64,000 nucleotides of DNA, from the NCBI RefSeq assembly GCF_000181495.1, contig NZ_ABCF01000001.1, positions 372,001-436,000 of the forward strand, read 5' to 3'. The position numbers and the translations under genes were made by a program. Below the pieces are notes generated by a model, which was given only the letters and a program-made list of their open reading frames with translations, did not search any database and was not told where the DNA came from. This DNA is from Bacillus sp. SG-1 (lineage in GTDB: Bacteria > Bacillota > Bacilli > Bacillales > Bacillaceae_B). This document shows, in pieces, positions 16,505-26,044 of this stretch (positions are counted from its first letter, which is position 1; each line of letters begins with the position of its first letter).

Positions 16505-18931
16505 GTGAAACAGTACATAATGAAAATTTTGGCGGTGCTGTTCCTGTTTATGGGATTTATGCCTTGGATGGGAACGGGAGCTGCCGCAGCAGGATCAATT
16601 ACAATTGATGTAGAGGAAGGAATCAATGGGAAGGTCAAGCAGGGGAAAGCGTTTCCTGTGACAGTGACCATTACAAATGATGGAGACGACCTTGCCGGGG
16701 ATCTGGTGATCTCTTCAAGTGCGTATTATCATGCCTATGAAAATGTGGTCGTTCCTATAGAAATCGCCGCTGGGACAGAGCAGAGAATTCAGCTTTCTAT
16801 ACCAGGGATGAATGACTTTGGCGGTCCCATGCATACAAACAAGCAAAAAAGCATCCGTTTTTATGAAGGCGGATGGGAGGATGGAAAACAAGTCAAAATT
16901 AAAGGCGATTCTAATCTCTCGCCAAGTACCATTCAAGAAAACAAGCTTGTTCTTGGACTGTTGAGTGACAATCCTGATGGAATGAATGTGTTGAAATTGA
17001 CTTCCTATCAAGGGGAAACGCCTGAGGTGCTTCCACTGTCGGCTGAGACATTGCCGGAGGACAGCCTTGGGTTCGATATGTTTGACGCAGTGGTGGTCCA
17101 TGACTATTCAATTGATCAATTGCCAGATAAGAAACAGGCAGCGTTGAAGCAGTGGATTGATTTGGGCGGCCACTTGATTATCGGCAGCACCCCGGATCTG
17201 CAGCAGAAGATGGGTGATCTGGCTTCTATGATCCCTATGAATGTTACAGGGGAGGACAAACTGAAGGATCTCTCTTTTCTCAATGGATACAGCGAAAAGC
17301 CGTTATCACTGCAGGAAATGACACTTATGACTGGGGAAACGGATTCGAATACTGACGAATTGATCGTTGAAGGCGGGAAACCGCTTGCAGTCGAGAAAGG
17401 CTTTGGGATGGGGAAAGTTTCCCAGCTGACGTATAACCTTTCGGAAGAGCCTTTGGCTTCATGGGAAGGCAACAGTGGCTGGTGGAACAGGATTTTAACG
17501 GTTTCTGTAGACTCGCAAATGCATCATCCGATGTCTTTTTATGATAGCGTTCGTGACATTTTACGATACACAACGGAGATGTTCTCATCCGCGTTTCTCC
17601 CGGTTTCGCTGATAGCTTGGTTGTTTGCGGCTTACATTATCATCATCGTACCAGTCCTTTACTTTATTTTGAAAAAGGCGGATAAGCGGGAATGGGGATG
17701 GTGGATCATCCCGTCCATCGCCATCGTGACAAGTCTGGGAATCTTTTTTACCGGGGCATCAGACCGTGCCGGCGGTGAAAGCGTCAATCAAGCTGCGATT
17801 GTCTCAGTGAATGAGGAAGGCATTGGTACAGGGTATCATTTCGCTTCCATGCTTTCCAGCAGCGGAGGGGATTATTCTGTAGAATTCGGCAGTGAAAGCC
17901 TGCATCCTATTCCGTTCAACCAGGAGTTTGTTGAACAAGTCAATTACGATAAATATCCAATGGTCCAAACGACGGGAGAAAGTCCGAAAGTGATCTTTCA
18001 GGATGTTGAATTCTGGTCTGCCCGTTCAATATTGAACCGATTCTCGTCAATAGATACTGGCCGCATTGAAGGGGATCTGTCGGCTGCTGGTACGCTGATC
18101 ACGGGTACGGTGTCCAATAATATGAACTATGATTTGAAAGACGTATTCATCCTTGCAGGGGGCAGTGCCTACGAAATCGGTTCGATCGCAAAAGGAGAAA
18201 CGATAAAGGTTGAGGTTGAAAAGAAGCCGGCCGCATTGGTGGGGGCGCCGAACAGTTATACCGCATCCAGGGCGTTCCCGGGCATGCAGCCACACATGTA
18301 TGGACCAAGCGTTCAGAATGGAAAGGGTGATGAATGGAAGAAATTTAACCTGCTCCATTTTGCGCTTGATAAGAAAATGTACAATTCTTCAACAAATAAG
18401 CCGTTGATTGTCGGCTATGCAGAAGAATCTCTTATGGATATGACGATCAACGGCAAGGAGGTCAATGAAGAATCATTGAACCTGTTCCTGCAGCCTATCT
18501 CTATTGAAACGGAAAACAGTGGAGAATTCACGTTGAGAAATGATCAACTGGAGCCGAAAGTTTCCGTCGTAGAGGGCATGATCTACCACCAGGAGTTTAT
18601 GGGAGACGACTACTTTGTGGATGCCGAACCAGGGACATATGATCTTGTGTTCCAGCTTCCAGATTCAGTTGTGGAAAATGAAGTGAATTATTCAAAGCTC
18701 CTGCTTACTTTCAGGGAAGCTGTAAGTAATGACGGCATTTTCATCATCGATGTGGAAACCGGAGAAGCAGAGGAGCTGGAGTCCGGATTGAGGCAGATCA
18801 AGATGGAGGAAAATATCGGCCGTTATATTGACAAGGACGGCAGACTGACTGTCCGTATTGAAAAAAGAGGTAAGAATAACCCGCAGGTACCTGTACCGGG
18901 AGTAACGATAGAAGGAGAGTTCGTCCAATGA
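16505..18931 (+). CDS. Large secreted/membrane protein heading the ABC-MoxR-VWA operon
   Basis: The GTG at 16505, seven bases after GGGGGAG, gives an 808-residue protein with a signal peptide (MKILAVLFLFMGFMPWM, cleavage near GTGAAAAG). The extracellular part starts with a beta-sandwich-like region (FPVTVTITNDGDDLAGD), then a glutamine-amidotransferase-like segment (VVHDYSIDQLPDKKQAAL, WIDLGGHLIIGS). Two membrane helices follow mid-protein (from FLPVSLIAW to YFILKK, then WWIIPSIAIVTSLGIFF), then a long outside C-terminal region. It overlaps the ATPase gene as ATGA. No named function known to me. Confidence 0.8.
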   Translation: MKQYIMKILAVLFLFMGFMPWMGTGAAAAGSITIDVEEGINGKVKQGKAFPVTVTITNDGDDLAGDLVISSSAYYHAYENVVVPIEIAAGTEQRIQLSIPGMNDFGGPMHTNKQKSIRFYEGGWEDGKQVKIKGDSNLSPSTIQENKLVLGLLSDNPDGMNVLKLTSYQGETPEVLPLSAETLPEDSLGFDMFDAVVVHDYSIDQLPDKKQAALKQWIDLGGHLIIGSTPDLQQKMGDLASMIPMNVTGEDKLKDLSFLNGYSEKPLSLQEMTLMTGETDSNTDELIVEGGKPLAVEKGFGMGKVSQLTYNLSEEPLASWEGNSGWWNRILTVSVDSQMHHPMSFYDSVRDILRYTTEMFSSAFLPVSLIAWLFAAYIIIIVPVLYFILKKADKREWGWWIIPSIAIVTSLGIFFTGASDRAGGESVNQAAIVSVNEEGIGTGYHFASMLSSSGGDYSVEFGSESLHPIPFNQEFVEQVNYDKYPMVQTTGESPKVIFQDVEFWSARSILNRFSSIDTGRIEGDLSAAGTLITGTVSNNMNYDLKDVFILAGGSAYEIGSIAKGETIKVEVEKKPAALVGAPNSYTASRAFPGMQPHMYGPSVQNGKGDEWKKFNLLHFALDKKMYNSSTNKPLIVGYAEESLMDMTINGKEVNEESLNLFLQPISIETENSGEFTLRNDQLEPKVSVVEGMIYHQEFMGDDYFVDAEPGTYDLVFQLPDSVVENEVNYSKLLLTFREAVSNDGIFIIDVETGEAEELESGLRQIKMEENIGRYIDKDGRLTVRIEKRGKNNPQVPVPGVTIEGEFVQ

Positions 18932-19860
18932 TTGAAATCGTCAACTTATCGAAAAAATATGGTTCATTTACCGCACTTGATGACATGAACCTCTCCATTG
19001 AAAAAGGGACGGTTTTCGGCGTGGTGGGTCCGAACGGTGCCGGCAAATCGACCACCTTCTCCATTCTGGCAACCCTGCTGGCACCGACTGAGGGGACCGC
19101 GTATGTTAACGGATTTGATGTAACGAAAGACCCTAAAATGGTACGAAAGCAGATTGGCTACATGCCGGATTTCTTTGGTGTGTATGATCAGTTCAAGGCT
19201 TCCGAATACCTCGATTTTTATGGAGCAAGTTACGGGCTTACTGCTGCAGAACGGAAAGCGCTGATTCCACAGCTTTTGGAACTCGTGAATCTTTCACATA
19301 AAAAAGATTCCTACGTCGACCTTCTCTCACGCGGGATGAAGCAAAGGCTCTGCCTCGCCCGATGCCTGATTCATGACCCGGAAGTGCTGATTCTTGATGA
19401 ACCTGCTTCCGGATTGGATCCACGGGCAAGGATCGAAATGAGGGATATTTTAAAAGAACTGAAAACAATGGGTAAGACAATCCTGATTTCTTCCCACATC
19501 CTCCCGGAACTAGCTGAAATGTGTGATGAACTGGGAGTCATCGAAAATGGAAAGCTTGTCGCTTCCGGTTCGGTGTCGGTCATCCATCAGAAGCTGCAGG
19601 CAAACAAAATCTTGAATGTCACTGTGATGGAAGACATCGAAAAGGCAGTTGCTTTCTTCGAAGACGACCCGCATGTAGCGGAAGTAATAAGAGATGAAAA
19701 GGAGCCGGGGACGATCCATTTTGCCTACTCGGGAACGGACCGCGAGCAAGTGGAGCTTCTGGCAAAAGCCATTGGGGCCGGTCTCTTGATAACAGACTTC
19801 ACTCAGAAGAAAACAGATCTGGAAGACATCTTCCTGGAAATTACGAAAGGGGATGAGTAG
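18928..19860 (+). CDS. ABC transporter ATP-binding protein (ABC-2 exporter type)
   Basis: A 310-residue ATPase with Walker A GPNGAGKST (about residues 36-44), signature LSRGMKQR, Walker B VLILDEPASGLDP and a switch His in ILISSHILPE. The extra C-terminal region (about residues 220-310) is usual in ABC-2 exporter ATPases. It overlaps the preceding gene by ATGA and abuts the permease gene with no gap, so the two form one transporter. Confidence 0.95.
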   Translation: MIEIVNLSKKYGSFTALDDMNLSIEKGTVFGVVGPNGAGKSTTFSILATLLAPTEGTAYVNGFDVTKDPKMVRKQIGYMPDFFGVYDQFKASEYLDFYGASYGLTAAERKALIPQLLELVNLSHKKDSYVDLLSRGMKQRLCLARCLIHDPEVLILDEPASGLDPRARIEMRDILKELKTMGKTILISSHILPELAEMCDELGVIENGKLVASGSVSVIHQKLQANKILNVTVMEDIEKAVAFFEDDPHVAEVIRDEKEPGTIHFAYSGTDREQVELLAKAIGAGLLITDFTQKKTDLEDIFLEITKGDE

Positions 19861-20721
19861 ATGAAATCGCTTCTGATCAACCCGGTACTGAATAAAGAAA
19901 TCAAATTAAGGCTGCGGTCGCTGAAAAGCTTTCTTGGGATTCTGTTTTACCTGGCCACTTTGGGCGTTATTGCTATCGGCTTCATTTATATCACCACGAT
20001 GCACAGTCAATCAGGTTATATCCGGCCGGAGGAAAGCCGATTTATGTTTACGGTGCTGTCCATGGTCCAGCTTGCTTTGATCATGTTTATGACACCGGGA
20101 CTGACTGCCGGTGTCATCAGCGGGGAGCGGGAGAGGCAGACGCTCAATATGCTGCTGACGACGGAGCAATCATCGACAAGCATTATCCTGAGCAAGCTGA
20201 TTTCTTCTGTCGCTTTCTTATTCTTGATGATTTCAGCTTCTCTGCCGCTATATAGCATTGTGTTTTTATATGGAGGTGTATCACCAGGGGTCCTTTTAGC
20301 AACTTTTGGTTTGTATGTCATGACAATCATTACGATTGGAAGTGTCGGGATCTTGTTCTCTACGATCCTGCAGAAGACGATTGTGTCCATGATTGCAACC
20401 TATGGTGTAGCCCTCTTGTTAACGGCAGGCACAGGTTTTCTGACGATGTTTGCCATGACGGCATTTTATATGGGAACGGGGACACAGACGAATCCGGCTC
20501 CCTATTTCATGATTATGTCAAATCCTGCATTCGTTCTAATGACGATTTTTGAGCCGAATATGAAAGATGAATTTGTGAACAGAACAGGGATAGACTTCCC
20601 GTTTTGGATCAGTTTTGTCATCAGCTTTGGGGTCATTACCGCAGTATCCCTATGGATCAGCATTTCAAAGCTCCGTCCGAGAATGAAACCTTCCAAACGA
20701 GGAAGAAAGAAGGATGCATGA
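19861..20721 (+). CDS. ABC-2 type transporter permease
   Basis: A 286-residue protein with about six membrane helices and the ABC-2 hallmark after the second helix, ISGERERQTLNMLLTTEQSS, close to the E-R-E-x-G/Q-T-L-x-x-L-L motif. Partner of the ATPase immediately upstream (its ATG directly follows the stop codon). The substrate is not evident. A basic tail (KPSKRGRKKDA) overlaps the start of the next gene. Confidence 0.92.
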   Translation: MKSLLINPVLNKEIKLRLRSLKSFLGILFYLATLGVIAIGFIYITTMHSQSGYIRPEESRFMFTVLSMVQLALIMFMTPGLTAGVISGERERQTLNMLLTTEQSSTSIILSKLISSVAFLFLMISASLPLYSIVFLYGGVSPGVLLATFGLYVMTIITIGSVGILFSTILQKTIVSMIATYGVALLLTAGTGFLTMFAMTAFYMGTGTQTNPAPYFMIMSNPAFVLMTIFEPNMKDEFVNRTGIDFPFWISFVISFGVITAVSLWISISKLRPRMKPSKRGRKKDA

Positions 20722-22330
20722 GCAAAAACTGTTTCTTTCCTTGCTGTTACCGCTTCAGAAGAAACTCCTGGTCAGGCACTTCAGCGTCATATTGGCGTAT
20801 GGCCTTTTAAGTGCCGCCGGGGCTGCCGCGGTGTGGGCGTTTGCCGGAAGGCTCTTCATCATCCCATTTCTTATTGAAAAGATGGCTCTAAGCTGCGGAC
20901 TTGTTTTGGCAGGTTTCGTGGTGTACGCCATTTTCACCAGGCCCAAACGAGATGAGGCCGCCCGCAAATACGATGATTTTACAGGTGAAGAGACGGTTTC
21001 GACCGCCTTATCCGCCCTTGATAAACAAGACATCATGCATCAGCTACAGCGGAGGGATGCGCTGAGCAAGATGAAGGAGACTAAGAGGCAAGTCGATCGA
21101 TTAAAGCCGTTTAACCTGCCTCGGAAGCCTCTTTATTCTGCACTTGTCCTGGGCTTGCTTATTTCATTGTCATTTGTATTTCCAAACACGGTGATGGAGC
21201 ATGCGGAACAGAAAGAAGCCGAGGAAAAGATCATGAAAGAAACGAGAGAAAAAGTAGAGAAATTGGCGAAAAAGAAGGAAAAGAACCGCGGCGAAGAGCT
21301 TGAAAAAGAACTGGCACAGCTACAAAAAGAACTCAATGAAAGTAAGACGGCAGAACAATCGCTGAAAAAATTATTGGAAAAAGAAAGAAAAGCAGCGGAA
21401 TTGAAAAAAGAAGCCGAAATGGCTGAAAAAACACTGAATGCACTTTCGGAAGAAGCAGCCGGAAGCAGCCTGAACGAGTTGTCCAAAGCATTAAAGGAGA
21501 TGGATCAGAAAAAACTCCAGGAAGCGATGGAGAAGCTTAAGAACAAACAAAACCTGAGCGGGGAGGAGCTGGATGCCCTTGGGCAGATGAAGAAGGCGGT
21601 TGACGGAGAGAACCTGGGAGAGGAACAATTGACCGAAGAGCAGCTGGAAAAGATGCTGGCAGAACTTGAAAAGTCTCTTGAGGATTTGATGGCTTCAGCG
21701 TCTTCATTATCCCAGGCCGCTTCTGTCCAAAAGTCGCTTCAGCAGCTCGCATCCGGTTTGAATGACGGCATGGCCGCCGCTGGTTTAGGTACCGCTCAAT
21801 CATTGTCGTTCAATGATGCTTCTGCCGGTCAGGGCAGTTCCGGACAGAATGCAGCGAACGGTAACGGATCGGCATCCCAAGGCCAAAGCGGCCAAGGAAG
21901 TAGCCAGGGATCAGGGAACAGCTCTTCCGGAAATGGAGCGGGGTCTGGAAATGGCTCCGGCAGTGGCTCGGGCTCGGGATCCGGTTCTGGTTCAGGCTCC
22001 GGTTCCGGCAGTGGAAGTGGTTCAGGTTCAGGAAACGGAGGCGGCGGTGCAGGAAGTGGTCAGGGTTCAAGAGAACTTGTGACCGTTCCGGACCGACTTG
22101 GCGGTCAAAATAATCAGTCGGTCGAAAACGGCCCGCTTGGTCAAGGTCCAGGTGAACAAGAGATATCCGGCCAGGCGCCGTCTGTGAGAGGATCCGCCAG
22201 GCCTTATAGTGAAGTATATGGAGAATATGAACAGGCGTACAGGGAGAGTGTCGATAGAATGGCGCTTCCCGGTAACCTCGAAAATGTTGTGAAGAATTAC
22301 TTCAGTGAATTGAATCCACAGGGGGAATAG
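20714..22330 (+). CDS. Coiled-coil membrane protein with Gly-Ser repeat linker
   Basis: A 538-residue protein in three parts: two to three membrane helices near the N-terminus (about residues 15-75 and 137-155); a long Lys/Glu-rich coiled coil (about 155-370); and a Gly/Ser/Asn-rich linker (about 375-455) with at least ten alternating Ser-Gly pairs in the middle. A conserved-looking C-terminal tail (RPYSEVYGEYEQAYRES) follows. Overlaps the permease stop by eight bases. Resembles DUF4175-like scaffold proteins seen beside MoxR operons; exact role unknown. Confidence 0.8.
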   Translation: MHEQKLFLSLLLPLQKKLLVRHFSVILAYGLLSAAGAAAVWAFAGRLFIIPFLIEKMALSCGLVLAGFVVYAIFTRPKRDEAARKYDDFTGEETVSTALSALDKQDIMHQLQRRDALSKMKETKRQVDRLKPFNLPRKPLYSALVLGLLISLSFVFPNTVMEHAEQKEAEEKIMKETREKVEKLAKKKEKNRGEELEKELAQLQKELNESKTAEQSLKKLLEKERKAAELKKEAEMAEKTLNALSEEAAGSSLNELSKALKEMDQKKLQEAMEKLKNKQNLSGEELDALGQMKKAVDGENLGEEQLTEEQLEKMLAELEKSLEDLMASASSLSQAASVQKSLQQLASGLNDGMAAAGLGTAQSLSFNDASAGQGSSGQNAANGNGSASQGQSGQGSSQGSGNSSSGNGAGSGNGSGSGSGSGSGSGSGSGSGSGSGSGSGNGGGGAGSGQGSRELVTVPDRLGGQNNQSVENGPLGQGPGEQEISGQAPSVRGSARPYSEVYGEYEQAYRESVDRMALPGNLENVVKNYFSELNPQGE

Positions 22331-22334
22331 ACCA

Positions 22335-23345
22335 TTGACAGAACTTGCAATGAAAGAACAGGAGCTGCAGCAGGCAGCTGAAACGTATCAACACATCAAG
22401 GAGGAAATCGGGAAGTTCATCGTGGGACAGGATGAAACAGTCGAACAGGTGTTATGGGCCGTCTTTGCCGGCGGACACGCTCTTCTAGAAGGATTGCCCG
22501 GCCTTGGTAAAACTATGCTGGTCCGCACTATATCTGATGTCATGGATTTACAGTTTTCGCGTATCCAGTATACACCAGATTTGATGCCGACAGATATCAC
22601 CGGAACGATGATGATTCAGCCGGACGAAGAAGGCCGACAGACATTTCATTTTCATCCGGGACCGTTATTTTTTAATATCGTCCTCGCGGATGAAATCAAC
22701 CGGGCGACACCGAAGACCCAAAGCTCCCTTTTGGAAGCAATGCAGGAACAGACCGTCACGGTGCTCGGGGAAATGAAGCGTCTGCCGAATCCTTTCTTCG
22801 TTCTTGCAACCCAGAACCCGATTGAATTGGAAGGAACGTATCCGCTTCCGGAAGCCCAGATGGATCGTTTTCTTCTGAAAATCAATGTGGAAGCTCCGAG
22901 CCGGGAGGAATTGAAAAAAATTGCCCTGAGGACGACCGGTGTAGAGGAAATCTCGCTGAATAAACAGGTGGATGCAGATTTCATCCTCTCAACTCAGAAA
23001 CTTGCAAAAGAAATTGTGCTGTCAGACCATGTCCTTGATTATGCAGTTACGCTAATCATGACAACGCAGCCTGATGAAGAGGGGGCACCTGACATCGTGA
23101 AGAAAAATGTCCGGTACGGATCGGGTCCCCGCGGACTGCAAAGCTTAATAAAAATCGCCCGGGTCAGGGCCCTGTTCTCAGGAAGGTATCACGTTTCTGT
23201 CGGAGATCTGAAGAAAGCCGCATTCCCAGTCCTCCGTCACCGGATATTCCTGAATTTCGAAGGAGAGGCATCCGGCGTCACGCAGGACGAAATCATCCGG
23301 GAAGTTCTCGCTGAGTTGGACAAAGCAGGGAGTGCAAAAGGATGA
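22335..23345 (+). CDS. MoxR-family AAA+ ATPase
   Basis: A 336-residue ATPase with Walker A EGLPGLGKTM (about residues 49-58), Walker B VLADEINRATPKTQSSLLEA, sensor 1 LATQNPIELEGTYPLPEAQ (with the glycine-rich MoxR insert), and the sensor 2 helix near RYGSGPRGLQSLIKIARV. MoxR proteins act as chaperones that remodel VWA-domain partners. It starts at TTG after GGGGGAA and ends in an ATGA overlap with the DUF58 gene, so production of the two is coupled. Confidence 0.95.
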   Translation: MTELAMKEQELQQAAETYQHIKEEIGKFIVGQDETVEQVLWAVFAGGHALLEGLPGLGKTMLVRTISDVMDLQFSRIQYTPDLMPTDITGTMMIQPDEEGRQTFHFHPGPLFFNIVLADEINRATPKTQSSLLEAMQEQTVTVLGEMKRLPNPFFVLATQNPIELEGTYPLPEAQMDRFLLKINVEAPSREELKKIALRTTGVEEISLNKQVDADFILSTQKLAKEIVLSDHVLDYAVTLIMTTQPDEEGAPDIVKKNVRYGSGPRGLQSLIKIARVRALFSGRYHVSVGDLKKAAFPVLRHRIFLNFEGEASGVTQDEIIREVLAELDKAGSAKG

Positions 23346-24211
23346 CCCTGCTTTCTCCAAGGATTTTACAGCGGTCCACCAAGCATTCGCTTGTACTCCG
23401 CAAGTCGGTAAGAGGGATGCATAAAGGTGAAAGGCGTTCTTCCAAACAGGGAACCTCCCTTGAGTTTTCCGATTTCCGGACATATACACTTGGGGACGAT
23501 CCGCGGTTGATCGACTGGAACGCCTTTGCGAGGACTCAGAAGCATTATATTAAACGCTATCTTGATGAGCAGGAACTGTTTGTATCCTTATTCCTGGATG
23601 GGTCGAAATCGATGATGGTTCCACAGGGAAAGTGGGAAATGGCGCGGTCCATTACGGCCTGCCTTGGATATATGTCCCTGGCAAATGATGATCGGATTTC
23701 GGTCTATCAAGTCGGAACCGGTGACGCGCCTTTTACATACAAGAAGGGCCGGGCGTATGCCGGCAGGCTGTTGAACTATTTGGCCGATTTGAATGGAGAA
23801 GGGAGCAGCACGAGCTTTGCTACCGGGCTACAAACCATACAACAGAAAAGGAACGGGCTCAGTATCATCATCAGTGATTTCCTGGAACCGATAGAAGAGC
23901 TGAAAGAAGCATTGAAACGAATGCAGGCTTCCAGGCAGGAAATCAGGATCATTCAGGTATTGAGCCCTGATGAACTGAATCCAGCCTACCATGGAGATTT
24001 AAAGCTTATTGACAGTGAATCCCGGCAGCAAAGTGAAGTCTCCATCAGCAAGAGAGTTCTTCTGGATTACAGTGAAAGGCTGAAAGCTCACACTGCCGGG
24101 CTTGAGGAATTTTGCCAGGGAAGGGGAATCGGCTTTTTGCAGTGTTCGTCTGCACAAGACCTGGAAGAGTTGATTTTCTCCAAGATGGCTGCAAAAGGAT
24201 GGGTAATGTGA
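23342..24211 (+). CDS. DUF58 domain protein (VWA-like)
   Basis: A 289-residue protein. FSDFRTYTLGDDPRLIDWNA is the DUF58 signature, followed by a VWA-like metal site (FLDGSKSMM) and a late ISDFLEP strand. DUF58 proteins are encoded next to MoxR ATPases and are probably their direct clients. No membrane helix or signal peptide is obvious, so this is likely cytoplasmic, linking the ATPase to the membrane-bound VWA proteins encoded downstream. Confidence 0.93.
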   Translation: MTLLSPRILQRSTKHSLVLRKSVRGMHKGERRSSKQGTSLEFSDFRTYTLGDDPRLIDWNAFARTQKHYIKRYLDEQELFVSLFLDGSKSMMVPQGKWEMARSITACLGYMSLANDDRISVYQVGTGDAPFTYKKGRAYAGRLLNYLADLNGEGSSTSFATGLQTIQQKRNGLSIIISDFLEPIEELKEALKRMQASRQEIRIIQVLSPDELNPAYHGDLKLIDSESRQQSEVSISKRVLLDYSERLKAHTAGLEEFCQGRGIGFLQCSSAQDLEELIFSKMAAKGWVM

Positions 24212-24220
24212 GGTGAAAAC

Positions 24221-26044
24221 ATGGGATTTTTAACACCGGCTTTTTTCTGGCTGGGAAGCTCGCTGGCCATTCTACTATTATTCTATTTGTTTCGAAAAGA
24301 ATTTACAGAAAAAGAGATTTCCTCCACGCTCCTCTGGGATTCGCTGATCCAGGAATGGAAAGCAAATCGGTGGTGGCGGAAGCTTCAACGTCATCTCCTT
24401 CTGCTTCTCCAAATTCTGATTGTGTTGATGCTGATTCTTGCACTCGCTCAGCCTTATTTTTCCGGAAAAGGAATCAGTGGAGATCACCTGGTTGCCGTAA
24501 TCGATACCTCAGCTTCGATGCAGACTGCTGAAGGGGAAGGGACCAGGTTCCAAGAAGCGAAAGAAGACATTCTGGAAATAATCGACTCACTTGGTGACGG
24601 GCAGAAGATGAGCCTGCTGACCGGAGGAAGGATTCCGGAATTGATTTTTACAGGTGAATCTGAGAAACAAGTCATGAAAAGCGCATTAAAGCAATTGTCC
24701 CCGACCTATGAAGAGGACAATATGGTGCAGGCGGCAGGATATGCTTTTTCACTGGTGCCGGAAGGAGAAGGGGAAATCCATCTCTATACCGACTCTCTGA
24801 ATAAAGAAATGCTCGCCAATGTTCCTATAAGCAACAAGCTTGTCGTGCATAATATCGGAGATCAGCGGAATAACCTTTCGCTGCGCTCATTCGGCGTTGC
24901 TAAGAAGCGAGATAACATCTCAGGTGTGGTGACGGTAGCGAATGAAAGCGAGGAAGACCGAACGATCGAGGTTTCTATCCAAGGGACGGAAGCTATTGTG
25001 AAAAAAAGTATTGAAGTAAAAGCGGATAGTTCGGAAATGCTGTATGTCGAAGGCCTTCCAGAATCACCGTTTTATGAAGCGGCGATTGAATACGAAGATG
25101 CCTATGAGGCAGATAACCGGATTTCCGCATTTTTGGGTGGAGCTGCAGAAACAGAGGTGTATCTGGCAGGGGAGACCAACCCGTTTTTGGAAAAAGTCCT
25201 GCCTCTTCTTGGATATGATCCTGTTGTCCTCTCTGCAAATGATGCAGGAGAATGGGAGTATCCTGAGGGTGGAAATGGATTATACATTTTAACGGGTATC
25301 GAGGAAGAAAAATGGCCAGCGGGTCCCAAGCTGATTTTGTCGCCTGCTGTAGGCGGAACTCTAGGGGTGAAAGCGAAAGTGGAAGCGGGAGAAGAACTTA
25401 AGGGATCAGAATCCAGTCCGCTCCTCAGCTATGTGGAGATGGAGAAGGTCTACCTTCAACAGAGAACTCCGTATGAAAGTACAAAGCTTGAAACTGTCGT
25501 CTCCAGCGGCGATGAGCCTGTCATCAGCAAGGGAAGTTTCAATGGCAGTCCATTGGTGATGGTCGGATTCGACCTGCAAGATTCGGATTGGCCGCTGCAG
25601 CCCGGCTTCCCGATTTTTATGAAAAATGCCCTTGAGTTTCTTCAACAGGAAAATCAATCCCTCGGGTATGCTTCTCCAAATGAACAGAGACAGGTAACCT
25701 TTTCTTCTGATGCTACTGGGGCAGAAATGGTTTATGTCCAAAATGATCAATCGGTAAATGATATTTCAGTAGATTCAGAGACCATGCAGATGCCTGGCAG
25801 TCCTGGTATCTATCAGTTGAAAGAAACGGTTGCGACCGGGACGAGGGACCGCTATCTGGCCGTATTGCTGCCTGAAAAAGAGCAAGCTATCACACCGGAA
25901 AAGTCCTTTACTATTGGCAGTGCAGGTGAAGGAGAACAGGAAGAAAATAAAAGCATCCACCCGCTTTGGAAGTGGGCGGCACTGCTGGCATTCATCCTGC
26001 TGATCGTGGAATGGGAGGTGTACCGACGTGGAATTTCAGCTTGA
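24221..26044 (+). CDS. BatA/VWA-domain membrane protein
   Basis: A 607-residue protein. The N-terminus (GFLTPAFFWLGSSLAILLLF, then a second helix LLLLQILIVLMLILALAQPYF) is the BatA-type anchor. A VWA domain follows with the metal site VIDTSASM (about residues 91-98). A long extracytoplasmic region and a last helix near residue 590 (WKWAALLAFILLIVEW) complete it. Starts at ATG after GAGGTGAAAAC and overlaps the next gene by 17 bases. Confidence 0.9.
   Translation: MGFLTPAFFWLGSSLAILLLFYLFRKEFTEKEISSTLLWDSLIQEWKANRWWRKLQRHLLLLLQILIVLMLILALAQPYFSGKGISGDHLVAVIDTSASMQTAEGEGTRFQEAKEDILEIIDSLGDGQKMSLLTGGRIPELIFTGESEKQVMKSALKQLSPTYEEDNMVQAAGYAFSLVPEGEGEIHLYTDSLNKEMLANVPISNKLVVHNIGDQRNNLSLRSFGVAKKRDNISGVVTVANESEEDRTIEVSIQGTEAIVKKSIEVKADSSEMLYVEGLPESPFYEAAIEYEDAYEADNRISAFLGGAAETEVYLAGETNPFLEKVLPLLGYDPVVLSANDAGEWEYPEGGNGLYILTGIEEEKWPAGPKLILSPAVGGTLGVKAKVEAGEELKGSESSPLLSYVEMEKVYLQQRTPYESTKLETVVSSGDEPVISKGSFNGSPLVMVGFDLQDSDWPLQPGFPIFMKNALEFLQQENQSLGYASPNEQRQVTFSSDATGAEMVYVQNDQSVNDISVDSETMQMPGSPGIYQLKETVATGTRDRYLAVLLPEKEQAITPEKSFTIGSAGEGEQEENKSIHPLWKWAALLAFILLIVEWEVYRRGISA

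Noticed and set aside
21810-22082. ORFs on other frames over the Ser-Gly region
   Set aside because: Biased composition of the linker opens alternative frames; none has an SD or independent conservation.
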